64,000 nucleotides of DNA from Ignavibacteriota bacterium. GTDB lineage: Bacteria; Bacteroidota; Ignavibacteria; Ignavibacteriales; Ignavibacteriaceae. The stretch spans positions 998,001-1,062,000 of the forward strand of contig CP053447.1 in the NCBI GenBank assembly GCA_013285425.1, written 5' to 3'. This document shows positions 49,023 through 56,664 of the stretch, piece by piece (position 1 is the first letter of the stretch; the number at the start of each line of letters is the position of its first letter). The position numbers were made by a program, and so were the translations under genes. The notes under the pieces were generated by a model, which worked only from the letters and a program-made list of their open reading frames with translations, had not been told where the DNA came from and ran no database searches.

Positions 49023-50240
49023 ATGAAAATTCACGAATATCAGGCAAAAGAAACACTAAAGAAATTTGGTGTTCCTGTTCAGGATGGTATTGCTATTAAA
49101 AGTATGTTAGAGTTTGATGATGCAATTGCAGCATTACAACAGCGTGGAATAAATCAATTTGTGGTTAAATCGCAAATCCACGCCGGCGGCAGAGGTAAAG
49201 GAAAAGTTTATGATATTAATGACAAAGACAATTTAGTTCTGGAAGGCGGAGTAAAGTTTACAACCTCGCCTGAAAAAGCAGCAGAATATGCTGAAAAAAT
49301 TCTTGGCAATATTCTTGTTACTCATCAATCTGGTCCGGAAGGTAAGGTTGTTAAAACTTTATATTTAACCGAAGGATTGGATTATAAAAAGGAATTGTAT
49401 TTAGGAATTCTTTTGGATCGCTCAGTTTCAAAAAATGTAATTATGGTTTCCACTGAAGGCGGAGTTGAAATAGAAAAAGTTGCCGAGGAAACTCCGGAGA
49501 AAATTATTAAAGAATGGATTGAACCCGGAGTTGGTCTGCAAGCATATCAGGCACGCAAATTAGCTTTTGCATTAGGCTTGCAAGGAAATGCATTCAAAAG
49601 TTTTATACCATTCATAAGATCTCTTTATAAAGCTTATGAAGCAACAGATGCATCATTGCTGGAAATAAATCCATTGGTAATTACAAATGATGATCGGGTT
49701 GTAGCACTTGATGCAAAAATGAATTTTGATGACAATGCACTCTACCGTCATCCTGAAATCTTAGAATACAGAGACCTTGATGAAGAAGACCCGCTTGAAA
49801 TTGAAGCATCAAAATATAATCTTAACTATATAAAGCTTGATGGAAATGTTGGATGTATGGTTAATGGTGCTGGACTTGCAATGGCAACAATGGATATTAT
49901 TAAACTTGCAGGCGGTGAACCAGCTAATTTTCTGGATGTAGGCGGCGGCGCAAATAAAGAAACTGTTGCTAACGGATTTAAGATTATACTTTCTGATCCG
50001 AATGTTAAAGCAATATTGATTAATATTTTTGGCGGAATCGTTCGTTGCGACCGTGTGGCACAAGGTGTAATTGATGCAGCAACAGAAATGGATGTGAAAG
50101 TTCCTATTGTAGTAAGACTTGAAGGAACAAATGCAGAAGAAGCTGCCGATTTGCTTGATCAATCTTCTCTGCATTTTGAAGTAGCTAAAAGTTTGCAAGA
50201 TGCAGCAGAAAAAGTTACCGCAGTTCTTAGAACTAATTAA
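49023..50240 (+). CDS. sucC: Succinyl-CoA synthetase (ADP-forming) beta subunit
   Basis: 405 residues. The N-terminal ATP-grasp begins [19 protein letters not shown], with [19 protein letters not shown] for nucleotide binding and [12 protein letters not shown] for metal. The C-terminal CoA-ligase domain has [13 protein letters not shown] and [19 protein letters not shown]. With SucD (not in the window) it makes ATP from succinyl-CoA in the TCA cycle. The ATG is preceded by GGACG at about 7 bases. It shares the window with the fused oxoglutarate dehydrogenase, the preceding TCA step. Confidence 0.94.
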   Translation: MKIHEYQAKETLKKFGVPVQDGIAIKSMLEFDDAIAALQQRGINQFVVKSQIHAGGRGKGKVYDINDKDNLVLEGGVKFTTSPEKAAEYAEKILGNILVTHQSGPEGKVVKTLYLTEGLDYKKELYLGILLDRSVSKNVIMVSTEGGVEIEKVAEETPEKIIKEWIEPGVGLQAYQARKLAFALGLQGNAFKSFIPFIRSLYKAYEATDASLLEINPLVITNDDRVVALDAKMNFDDNALYRHPEILEYRDLDEEDPLEIEASKYNLNYIKLDGNVGCMVNGAGLAMATMDIIKLAGGEPANFLDVGGGANKETVANGFKIILSDPNVKAILINIFGGIVRCDRVAQGVIDAATEMDVKVPIVVRLEGTNAEEAADLLDQSSLHFEVAKSLQDAAEKVTAVLRTN

Positions 50241-50252
50241 TTGTTATAACTT

Positions 50253-50310
50253 AACTCAGATATTCTTTTAAAATATATTTTGTAATATCATAAGAGTATC
50301 TGAGTTTTTT
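50253..50310 (+). terminator. Terminator after sucC
   Basis: Left arm aactcagatattctt from 50253 and right arm aagagtatctgagtt at 50292-50306 pair over ~15 bases with one wobble. They are separated by an AT-rich loop and followed by a T run to 50310. Confidence 0.75.
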
Positions 50311-50411
50311 GCATCAATAAAAATTTATATTAGATAAAAGAAATCCCTTTCTTGATTTTTTATTTTAAGTAAGAGATTTTATCAGAAATAATTGTCAAAT
50401 AGGAGAACTTA

Positions 50412-51827
50412 ATGTCAATTTTTGATTCTGATCATTCAGATGATGAATTTGAATTGCCAGAGCAGGATTTGGATGAGGAGTTGAAGTACTGTAAATCCAT
50501 TTTGGAAAGCGGTTATGTTTATGATTCAATAGAACGCATTGATGAGCTTGTTCAGAATTGTATCGACTATGATCGTTTGGAAGATGCACTTTATCTGCTT
50601 GAAAAATTAATTGAGATTTTTCCATATAACTCGGAGTATTGGTTAAAAAAGGGGATAGTATTAAATGGACTGTTCAAGTTTAGTGAAGCACTGCTTGCTT
50701 ATGAACAATCTCTTTCATTAAATCCAAATGATATCGAAACTTTGATTGATAAAGCTGCCGCAGAAGAGAATTTGGGAATGCTAAATCAGGCACAGGAAAC
50801 TTTAGAAAGAGTTTTAGAACTTGATCCTGAAAATGATGATGCTTTGTTTACAATTGGTTTATTGTTCCAAAGAAAATCTAAACTAAGAGAAGCTATATTG
50901 TATTTTAAGAAAGTTGCTGATCGTGATCCGAATTATGCTGAGGTATATTATGAATTAGGATTTTGCTATGAGAATACCGCACAATTAGACAAAGCACTTG
51001 ATGCTTATGATAAATTTTTGGATTTGGATCCTTATAATGCAAACGGCTGGTACAACCGAGGTATTGTTTTAGTTAAGTTAAATAAGACAGAACAGGGGAT
51101 TAATAGTTATGATCTTGCAATATCAATCAGAGATAACTTTGCAAGTGCTTGGTATAATAAAGGAAACGCATTGGCTGACCTCGGGCGATTAAATGAAGCA
51201 ATAGACTGTTTTAAGAAAGCTTACGAAATAGATAAGAATGATGAAACTGCCGTTTACAACATTGCTAATATTTACGAAGAGCTTAATGATCTATCATCTG
51301 CAGTTAAATATTATACAGAGTCAATAAAAATTAACGATGAATATTATGATGCTTATCTTTCACGCGGGTTCTGTTATGATTCAATGGGTAAATATCAGTT
51401 AGCTTTACGCGATTTTAATAAAGCAATATCTCTTTCAAAAGACAGCGCTGAAGCCTGGTTTGCAAAAGCAGACCTTGAATACTCTATCGGACAGGTTAGA
51501 GAAAGCATTTATAGCTATAGAGAAGCGGCACGGCTTGAACCAGATAATTATGAGCTATGGTTTAATCTTGCTGAAACTTATTTTGAACTTGGTGAATGGC
51601 TTGAAGCATTAAAAGCTTTTGATGAATGTATCAGAATTAAGCCGGAAGATGCAGCATCGTACTATAATAAAGCTAAAGCCAATTTTGTTTTAAGCAGAAC
51701 AAAAGAAGCAATTGAATGCTTAAAGACTGCTTTTATGTATGATCCGTCTATCAGAACTGAGTTTGAGAAGGAGTATCCTGAAATTAAATCATCAAAACTT
51801 TTTAGAAGACTTCTTGGTGAAATATAG
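50412..51827 (+). CDS. Tetratricopeptide-repeat protein, cytoplasmic
   Basis: 471 residues with no signal peptide. An acidic N-terminus (DSDHSDDEFELPEQDLDEEL) precedes about 12 consecutive TPR units, for instance ALLAYEQSLSLNPNDIETLI, GINSYDLAISIRDN and ALKAFDECIRIKPEDAASYY. GGAG is 6-9 bases before the ATG. A protein-interaction scaffold; its partner is unknown. The aroE gene follows within about 20 bases and is probably co-transcribed, which gives no obvious functional clue. Confidence 0.85.
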   Translation: MSIFDSDHSDDEFELPEQDLDEELKYCKSILESGYVYDSIERIDELVQNCIDYDRLEDALYLLEKLIEIFPYNSEYWLKKGIVLNGLFKFSEALLAYEQSLSLNPNDIETLIDKAAAEENLGMLNQAQETLERVLELDPENDDALFTIGLLFQRKSKLREAILYFKKVADRDPNYAEVYYELGFCYENTAQLDKALDAYDKFLDLDPYNANGWYNRGIVLVKLNKTEQGINSYDLAISIRDNFASAWYNKGNALADLGRLNEAIDCFKKAYEIDKNDETAVYNIANIYEELNDLSSAVKYYTESIKINDEYYDAYLSRGFCYDSMGKYQLALRDFNKAISLSKDSAEAWFAKADLEYSIGQVRESIYSYREAARLEPDNYELWFNLAETYFELGEWLEALKAFDECIRIKPEDAASYYNKAKANFVLSRTKEAIECLKTAFMYDPSIRTEFEKEYPEIKSSKLFRRLLGEI

Positions 51828-51848
51828 TTAGAGATATTATTTTTGGAT

Positions 51849-52721
51849 ATGCAAAATTCATTTTATACTAATGTTGAATTAATTGGTCTGCTTGGTTTTC
51901 CAATCAAACAGAGTTTCTCACCATTTGTACATAATATAGCTGCTGAGCTGACCGGCACAAAATTGATTTATCTTCCATTTGAAGTTCATTCAAGCAATTT
52001 GAAAAATGCTGTTAAAGGAATTACCGCTTTAGGTATAAGAGGTTTTAATGTTACCGTGCCGCATAAAGTAGCAGTTACTGACTTTATGAATAAACTTTCC
52101 GAAGAAGCTTCAGTAACTGGCTCGGTAAATACTGTTGTTAATGAACTAGGAAAACTAATTGGTTATAATACAGATGTCTATGGGATAAACGAATCATTGC
52201 AAATCTATAAATCCCAAATTACTTCCAATGATGTATGTGTGATTGGTGCTGGCGGTGCAGCAAGATCAGTAGTTTATACTTTAATACGAAATTTTAAGCC
52301 TAAGAAAATCTATCTTGTTAATCGTACAGAAGAACATTCAGAATCATTGAGACAGCATTTCAAATCCAAGATGCGTTATGATTCGGTAATTACAAATGAA
52401 CTGCAGCAGCCTGATTTGTTACCGATAATAAATAATTGTTCACTTGTGGTTAATTGTACATCAGTTGGTATGTTTCCGGATGTCGATGATTCTATTTTTA
52501 ATAATCCACAGCTTTTTGTTAAAAATCAGATCGTCTTCGATATTGTTTATAATCCAGTCAAGACAAAATTTCTGCAGATTGCTGAGTCCTCAGGTGCTAT
52601 TACTATAAATGGACTGAAGATGTTTGTGCTTCAGGCTGCCAAATCATTTAATCACTGGACCGGGGTAGAGTTTCCGATTGATAAAGTTTATAAGTCGTTA
52701 TTGCTATATGTTAGTAAATAG
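51849..52721 (+). CDS. aroE: Shikimate dehydrogenase
   Basis: About 290 residues from the ATG at 51849 (a TTG at 51843 is in frame). Shikimate-binding segments: LLGFPIKQSFSPFVHNIAAE, NVTVPHKVAV (catalytic Lys) and NTVVNELGKLIGYNTD (catalytic Asp). NADP domain: CVIGAGGAARSVVYTLI, LVNRTEEHSE, NCTSVGMFPD. The C-terminal NGLKMFVLQAAKSFNHWTG is also conserved. It reduces 3-dehydroshikimate to shikimate in aromatic amino acid synthesis. Confidence 0.95.
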   Translation: MQNSFYTNVELIGLLGFPIKQSFSPFVHNIAAELTGTKLIYLPFEVHSSNLKNAVKGITALGIRGFNVTVPHKVAVTDFMNKLSEEASVTGSVNTVVNELGKLIGYNTDVYGINESLQIYKSQITSNDVCVIGAGGAARSVVYTLIRNFKPKKIYLVNRTEEHSESLRQHFKSKMRYDSVITNELQQPDLLPIINNCSLVVNCTSVGMFPDVDDSIFNNPQLFVKNQIVFDIVYNPVKTKFLQIAESSGAITINGLKMFVLQAAKSFNHWTGVEFPIDKVYKSLLLYVSK

Positions 52722-52770
52722 TTAAGTGTATGTTAACTAATATCTGAAGAGTCCAGAACAAAAAGCAACT

Positions 52771-53274
52771 TCAATTTCTTGGTTTGTTTTTTCTAGCTAG
52801 CTCCCTCAATAAAATACTATGTTCAATGATTCCTTTAACATCATCCTGAGTGTATTCAATTGTTCCGTAACTTTTTGTTCTTTCTGCTTCAAGAATTTCA
52901 TTCCCATCAAAATAAATTGAACCTCTTATCTGGAACTTATTTATTTTATTTGTTGAGTCAATTATTCTGTAAATTCCGTTCTCAGTATAATAGATCAGTT
53001 CATTGTTTTTATAGAAATAACTATTTGCTGATGTACCCCAATTACCAATACTAAGGTCTTCATTAATAAAAACCAGTTCATCTTCAAGGAAATAAGATCT
53101 GAAGATTGATCTTTTTTCTTTAATTACTTTAATAGTATTAAAACCATCTTCATATTTAACTGTGTTTGATATTTTCTGGACATAAGTTTTGTAATTCAGA
53201 AGTTTTTCATCTTTACTTGCACAAGCAATAAATATTAAGAGCGGTAAAAATAGAGCTATTGATTTCTTTGTCAT
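52771..53274 (-). CDS. Hypothetical lipoprotein
   Basis: 167 residues from the ATG at 53274 (a second ATG lies just upstream at 53277). The leader TKKSIALFLPLLIFIAC ends in a lipobox Cys. The mature part is a run of short beta strands (KIDVIKEKRSIF-like, IRGSIYFDGNEILEAE), similar to toxin-antitoxin-free MORN-like or DUF-type lipoproteins, but no family is recognised. It is convergent with aroE. The 384-base stretch upstream (53278-53661) is AT-rich and holds no gene I can see. Confidence 0.65.
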   Translation of the reverse strand: MTKKSIALFLPLLIFIACASKDEKLLNYKTYVQKISNTVKYEDGFNTIKVIKEKRSIFRSYFLEDELVFINEDLSIGNWGTSANSYFYKNNELIYYTENGIYRIIDSTNKINKFQIRGSIYFDGNEILEAERTKSYGTIEYTQDDVKGIIEHSILLRELARKNKPRN

Positions 53275-53661
53275 CACTTGGAAAAAATTTTATAAAAGCT
53301 AAATAAAGCTAATCCTTCTTTATTAAATTAACAATTAAAAGATGTTTCTCTTGAAATTATTACAAGTTGTAAAAAGTCAAGTCTGGTCTGAGGGTCTTTG
53401 GTCTAATACAAATCTGTTTAGCTTGCCGTTTCTTGGCTCCGGAGTTAAACCCTTATGACAATCTGAGATAATAGAATCCGGATTTTTACAATTTTATGAC
53501 TTTCTTCATTTTGCAGCAAAACCCGAACCTTCTGTTTGCTTTTCACTTCAATTATCTTTGAACACCACTAAAGATTTATTTATTCCTCCCGATAATTCTA
53601 TATATCATTTTAATAAATATTAAATAATAGAATGATTGAATTGATTAGCTGAAGTAAATTG

Positions 53662-53811
53662 ATGAGAAAACTGAGTGAAATTTTAAGAGATGTAATCTTT
53701 CTCGCTAATTGTAAAGATAATAATCCAGTTGAGCCTCAAAATACTCTTAGCGTTGAATTTCAGAAAATTATTGACTCACTTTATAGTGGATCCGGAATTT
53801 CAACAAGGTAA
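53662..53811 (+). pseudogene. Truncated lipoprotein-like fragment, possible remnant of a serine hydrolase paralogue
   Basis: An ATG at 53662 opens a 49-residue frame: MRKLSEILRDVIFLANCKDN, then NPVEPQNTLSVEFQKIIDSL, ending SGSGISTR. A short leader, a Cys followed by polar residues and a VEP motif mirror the start of the next gene (CENNQPVEPNISENQ). It reads as the 5' remnant of a paralogue whose body is lost. This is inference from a short match; a chance ORF is possible. Confidence 0.35.
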
Positions 53812-53885
53812 TCTGATTTGTTTTTATAAATGCTTTTAAACTTGACAAAAAATTAATTAATGTAATTAAAAATATGAGAGAGAAA

Positions 53886-55008
53886 ATGAAAAAAATATCT
53901 ATTAAATAGTTTTGCTATTGCAATTGTATTGCTGGTGTTAGTCTCCTGTGAAAATAACCAGCCTGTTGAACCAAACATCTCGGAAAATCAAATACTAATT
54001 GATAAGATGAAAGCGGCTGCTGATTCGATTATTGAAAATACTCATGTTCCGGGATTAGTTGCCTTGGTTGTAGATCATCAGAAGGGAATCGACTGGATTT
54101 ATGAAGCGGGATTAAGTAATATTCCAGAAAAATTACCGATGAATCGTGAGTATATCTTCCGAATTGGAAGCAATACAAAAACTTTTGTAATTACAGTTTT
54201 ATTACAGCTTGTAGATGAAAAAAAATTATCTCTTGATGATAAACTATCAAAGTATTTCCCGGAGTATCCAATGTCTGATGTAATAACTATTGATATGCTT
54301 GCAAATATGACATCAGGAATTTATAACTTTACCAATGATGAGAATTTTTGGACCACAGTAGCAAATGATCCTCAAAAAATATGGACTCCAAAAGAATTAA
54401 CAGATTGGGGCTTTAGTTTTGAATTAAATTTTTCACCAGGTTCAAAATGGGAGTATTCAAACACCAATACAATTATTATCGGAAGAATAATTGAAACTGT
54501 AACAGGTAATAGTTTAGAGAGCGAAATAAAAGACAGAATAATTCAACCTTTGCAGCTTAATAATACCGGACTTCTGACTTCCGGATTAGATTTTCCAGAA
54601 CCTCATCCAAGAGGATATTATAACGGAGAATATGAACCGGGAGATGATTTAACAGCATTTAATGACATTTCCTGGGCGTGGGCTGCAGGTTCAGTTTATT
54701 CTAAACCGCGTGAATTACAAAAATATGTTGAGGCTATGGTAGGAGGCGGATTGGTTTCTGCGTCAACTCAGCAAAGAAGATTGAACGATTTAAAATATAT
54801 TACCGAGAATACTTATTACGGTCTTGGTATATTGAAAAGAGGAAGCTTTTACGGACATAATGGAGCGCTAATTGGTTTTTCGTCGTCTATGTATCATAGC
54901 AATTTGAGAAATGCAACCATTATTATTTATTTCAATGGGCTTCTCCCAGAAAAAGCTGATTTATTGTTTTTTAAAATAGTTAATATTCTTTATGGCAAAG
55001 ATTATTAG
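53886..55008 (+). CDS. Serine hydrolase / beta-lactamase-related lipoprotein (class C PBP fold), N-terminal frameshift
   Basis: ATG at 53886 gives MKKISI and then stops at TAG. Skipping one base (A at 53904) continues NSFAIAIVLLVLVSC, a lipobox, into the rest of the protein, so the start and body belong together. Active-site motifs of the class C/AmpC-like family: SxxK in RIGSNTKTF, YxN in YSNTN, and HxG in YGHNGALIG. About 373 residues, secreted and lipid-anchored. The role is probably D-amino-peptide or ester hydrolysis; resistance activity is not implied. Its 3' end overlaps the convergent GIY-YIG frame by 48 bases. Confidence 0.8.
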
Positions 55009-55308
55009 AAGACATTTCCAAATATGATCAGAATATTTCATTGGTATTGATTGTAGAGATAGCAGATTATTTAGATAATCAATTGCAAACTTAGGGTTCT
55101 TAAAAGATTTAAGTTTAAGCTCAAGTTTATAAGCATCTGATTTAGAATTGCAATTAACTGCCTTTATAATCTTCCAAGGTCCTTTGTTTTTAGTGAATTT
55201 ATTTCTGTTGGAATTATGCCTGAGTAATCTATCTTCTAAATTATTGGTATGTCCAATGTAATGAAGATCAGAACTCTCAGAGTAGATTATATAAACAGAA
55301 TAGTTCAT
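54961..55308 (-). CDS. GIY-YIG nuclease family protein, repeat copy 1 (with aberrant C-terminus)
   Basis: 115 residues. The GIY-YIG core is in YSVYIIYSESSDLHYIGHTN, with the catalytic Arg region EDRLLRHN and Glu in AYKLELKLKSF. This matches single-domain nucleases (COG2827/URI type) of 80-95 residues. The first 80 residues are identical to copy 2. The last ~35 residues (NNLLSLQSIPMKYSD...) come from sequence outside the repeat and overlap the 3' end of the serine hydrolase gene, so they are probably read-through. Nuclease activity is family knowledge, target unknown. Confidence 0.75.
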   Translation of the reverse strand: MNYSVYIIYSESSDLHYIGHTNNLEDRLLRHNSNRNKFTKNKGPWKIIKAVNCNSKSDAYKLELKLKSFKNPKFAIDYLNNLLSLQSIPMKYSDHIWKCLLIIFAIKNINYFKKQ

Positions 55309-55408
55309 AAAAGAAATCCTGATAAATAAATCTATCAGGAAAAAAGTTTGTGGGCGCTCACGGATTTGAACCGCGGACCCCTCCGATTATATCGGAGTGC
55401 TCTGAACC
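55064..55408 (-). repeat. 345-bp tandem unit 1: tRNA 3' fragment + GIY-YIG gene
   Basis: Reading the minus strand, the unit runs from a truncated tRNA through a T-rich leader and hairpin (cctgata/tatcagg) into a GIY-YIG gene. It is nearly identical to 55409-55753; by eye the only difference is one base near the start (agattat vs agattaa). The period is exactly 345. Confidence 0.9.
55351..55408 (-). pseudogene. Truncated tRNA, 3' portion only (copy 1)
   Basis: Read on the minus strand it begins ggttcagagcactcc, then ATATAAT in the anticodon loop, and ends with the T-arm ggttcaaatcc and the acceptor 3' strand agcgccca. The 3' ~33 bases equal those of the intact tRNA-Val at 55818-55892. The first ~17 bases (5' acceptor strand and D-stem) are missing, so it cannot fold into a tRNA. 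Confidence 0.85.
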
Positions 55409-55653
55409 AGATTAATTAGATAATCAATTGCAAACTTAGGGTTCTTAAAAGATTTAAGTTTAAGCTCAAGTTTATAAGCATCTGATTTAGAATTGCAATT
55501 AACTGCCTTTATAATCTTCCAAGGTCCTTTGTTTTTAGTGAATTTATTTCTGTTGGAATTATGCCTGAGTAATCTATCTTCTAAATTATTGGTATGTCCA
55601 ATGTAATGAAGATCAGAACTCTCAGAGTAGATTATATAAACAGAATAGTTCAT
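55387..55653 (-). CDS. GIY-YIG nuclease family protein, repeat copy 2, ends inside a tRNA fragment
   Basis: 88 residues, start ATG at 55653, 345 bases upstream of the copy 1 start on this strand. The catalytic segments are the same as copy 1. The C-terminal residues LVQSTPI are encoded by the following truncated tRNA, and the stop TAA is formed from its anticodon loop. An upstream hairpin (cctgata/tatcagg at 55664-55685) and a weak leader precede the start. Single-domain GIY-YIG proteins are common in Bacteroidota; their function is mostly unknown. Confidence 0.8.
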   Translation of the reverse strand: MNYSVYIIYSESSDLHYIGHTNNLEDRLLRHNSNRNKFTKNKGPWKIIKAVNCNSKSDAYKLELKLKSFKNPKFAIDYLINLVQSTPI

Positions 55654-55753
55654 AAAAGAAATCCTGATAAATAAATCTATCAGGAAAAAAGTTTGTGGGC
55701 GCTCACGGATTTGAACCGCGGACCCCTCCGATTATATCGGAGTGCTCTGAACC
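55409..55753 (-). repeat. 345-bp tandem unit 2: tRNA 3' fragment + GIY-YIG gene
   Basis: Same content and order as 55064-55408, with a truncated tRNA at 55696-55753. The end of the GIY-YIG frame of this unit (minus strand) enters the tRNA fragment of unit 1. Near-identity of the two units points to recent duplication, gene conversion or an assembly artefact. Confidence 0.9.
55696..55753 (-). pseudogene. Truncated tRNA, 3' portion only (copy 2)
   Basis: Identical to the fragment at 55351-55408, 345 bases away. It has a 5-bp anticodon stem (ctccg/cggag) around loop atataat, unlike the tctgc/gcaga stem of the intact neighbour, so it derives from a different tRNA or has diverged. Confidence 0.85.
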
Positions 55754-55817
55754 AGATTATTTAGATAATCAATTGCAAACTTAAAGTTCTTAACAAATCA
55801 ATCAGTAAAAAAGTTTG
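55754..55817 (-). repeat. Partial third unit with the GIY-YIG interior deleted
   Basis: The sequence starts like units 1 and 2 (agattatttagataatc, aattgcaaacttaaagttctt), then jumps to a remnant of the leader (aatcagtaaaaaagtttg) directly before the intact tRNA-Val. The ORF interior is gone. It implies that at least three units once existed. Confidence 0.7.
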
Positions 55818-55892
55818 TGGGCGCTCACGGATTTGAACCGCGGACCCTCTGCTTGTAAGGCAGATGCTCTGAACCAACTGAGCTAAGCGCCC
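55818..55892 (-). tRNA. tRNA-Val(TAC)
   Basis: 75 bases on the minus strand. Acceptor gggcgct pairs with agcgccc, discriminator A; D-arm gctcagttggttcagagc; anticodon stem tctgc/gcaga with loop cttacaa, anticodon TAC; T-loop ttcaaat. CCA is not encoded. Its 3' part recurs in the two truncated copies at 55351 and 55696. Confidence 0.9.
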
Positions 55893-55969
55893 AAAAATCA
55901 ATCAAAATTTGGTGGACAAATATCAGATTTTTATCTTATAAAACAAAACAATTTTAAAGAATTTTATTG

Positions 55970-56042
55970 AGCGAGCGACGGGGTTCGAACCCGCGACATT
56001 CAGCTTGGGAAGCTGACACTCTACCATCTGAGTTACGCTCGC
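55970..56042 (-). tRNA. tRNA-Gly(CCC)
   Basis: 73 bases on the minus strand. Acceptor gcgagcg pairs with cgctcgc, discriminator T; D-arm actcagatggtagagt; anticodon stem tcagc/gctga with loop ttcccaa, anticodon CCC; T-arm cgggttcgaacccc. No encoded CCA. It lies 77 bases from tRNA-Val. Confidence 0.9.
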
Positions 56043-56102
56043 AGAATTTTAGAAATCAAAAAGTTGATGTGTAAATCTAATTATATTGAAGTGTTTTTCA
56101 AA

Positions 56103-56504
56103 TTATTGAGCTATTGCAAGATTATCCAAACCGTCATTGGTTAAGCGGGTATCTTCATTTGTTGTATCGATACTGTAAATAGCAGCTTCTAATGATTCGT
56201 ATAATTCAAAAATTTCAATTGTGCCGGTTAGGTTTAACATAGATTTTGAGAAGAGTCCGGGTTTAACAATTTTTATAGAGCCTCCTAAACGTAATAGCTG
56301 TTTTAAGGTTACTACCAGAACTCCTATAAAGGCAGAGTCAAGTGAGTTACAAATACTTAAATCGATTATTATGTTTTTGTAACCCAATTCTAAATCAAGT
56401 TCAAGATGCTTTTTGAATTGCATTGCCTCATTAATTGTTGCCTGATCAAGATTTACAGTTTCAATTACAAAACCATTTGCTATCTGTCTTTGGAATCCGT
56501 TCAT
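56103..56504 (-). CDS. STAS-domain protein (anti-sigma factor antagonist-like)
   Basis: 133 residues. The STAS signature is around NIIIDLSICNSLDSAFIGVLVVTLKQLLRLGG, where Ser in DSAFIG corresponds to the phosphorylated Ser of SpoIIAA-type antagonists; GSIKIVKPG and IEIFELYESLEAA complete the fold. Such proteins bind anti-sigma factors or form part of stressosome-like switches. No cognate kinase or phosphatase is adjacent. ATG at 56504. Confidence 0.82.
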   Translation of the reverse strand: MNGFQRQIANGFVIETVNLDQATINEAMQFKKHLELDLELGYKNIIIDLSICNSLDSAFIGVLVVTLKQLLRLGGSIKIVKPGLFSKSMLNLTGTIEIFELYESLEAAIYSIDTTNEDTRLTNDGLDNLAIAQ

Positions 56505-56610
56505 TCTTTATAAAAATTTTAGATGCTTTTCCCAATAAATATGCCATTGTTTTATCTTATTATTAAGGAAAACTAAGAAATTAACTGTTTCAGTTTATTA
56601 CAATTAACTA

Positions 56611-56640
56611 AAACATCCTCAAATTGAGGATGTTTTATTA
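56611..56640 (-). terminator. Terminator downstream of the oxoglutarate dehydrogenase gene
   Basis: aaacatcctcaa at 56611-56622 and ttgaggatgttt at 56624-56635 form a 12-bp perfect stem with a one-base centre, so the real loop takes some closing pairs. On the minus strand it lies 30 bases after the stop and is followed by a weak T-rich tract. Confidence 0.65.
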
Positions 56641-56664
56641 AATGAACGATCTTTACTAACAGGA

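Noticed and set aside
49809..50198. 129-codon minus-strand frame within sucC, Cys/Phe-rich
   Set aside because: Antisense shadow; the plus-strand gene is certain.
55351..55408. Functional tRNA
   Set aside because: The 5' acceptor strand and D-stem are absent; only the 3' part remains.
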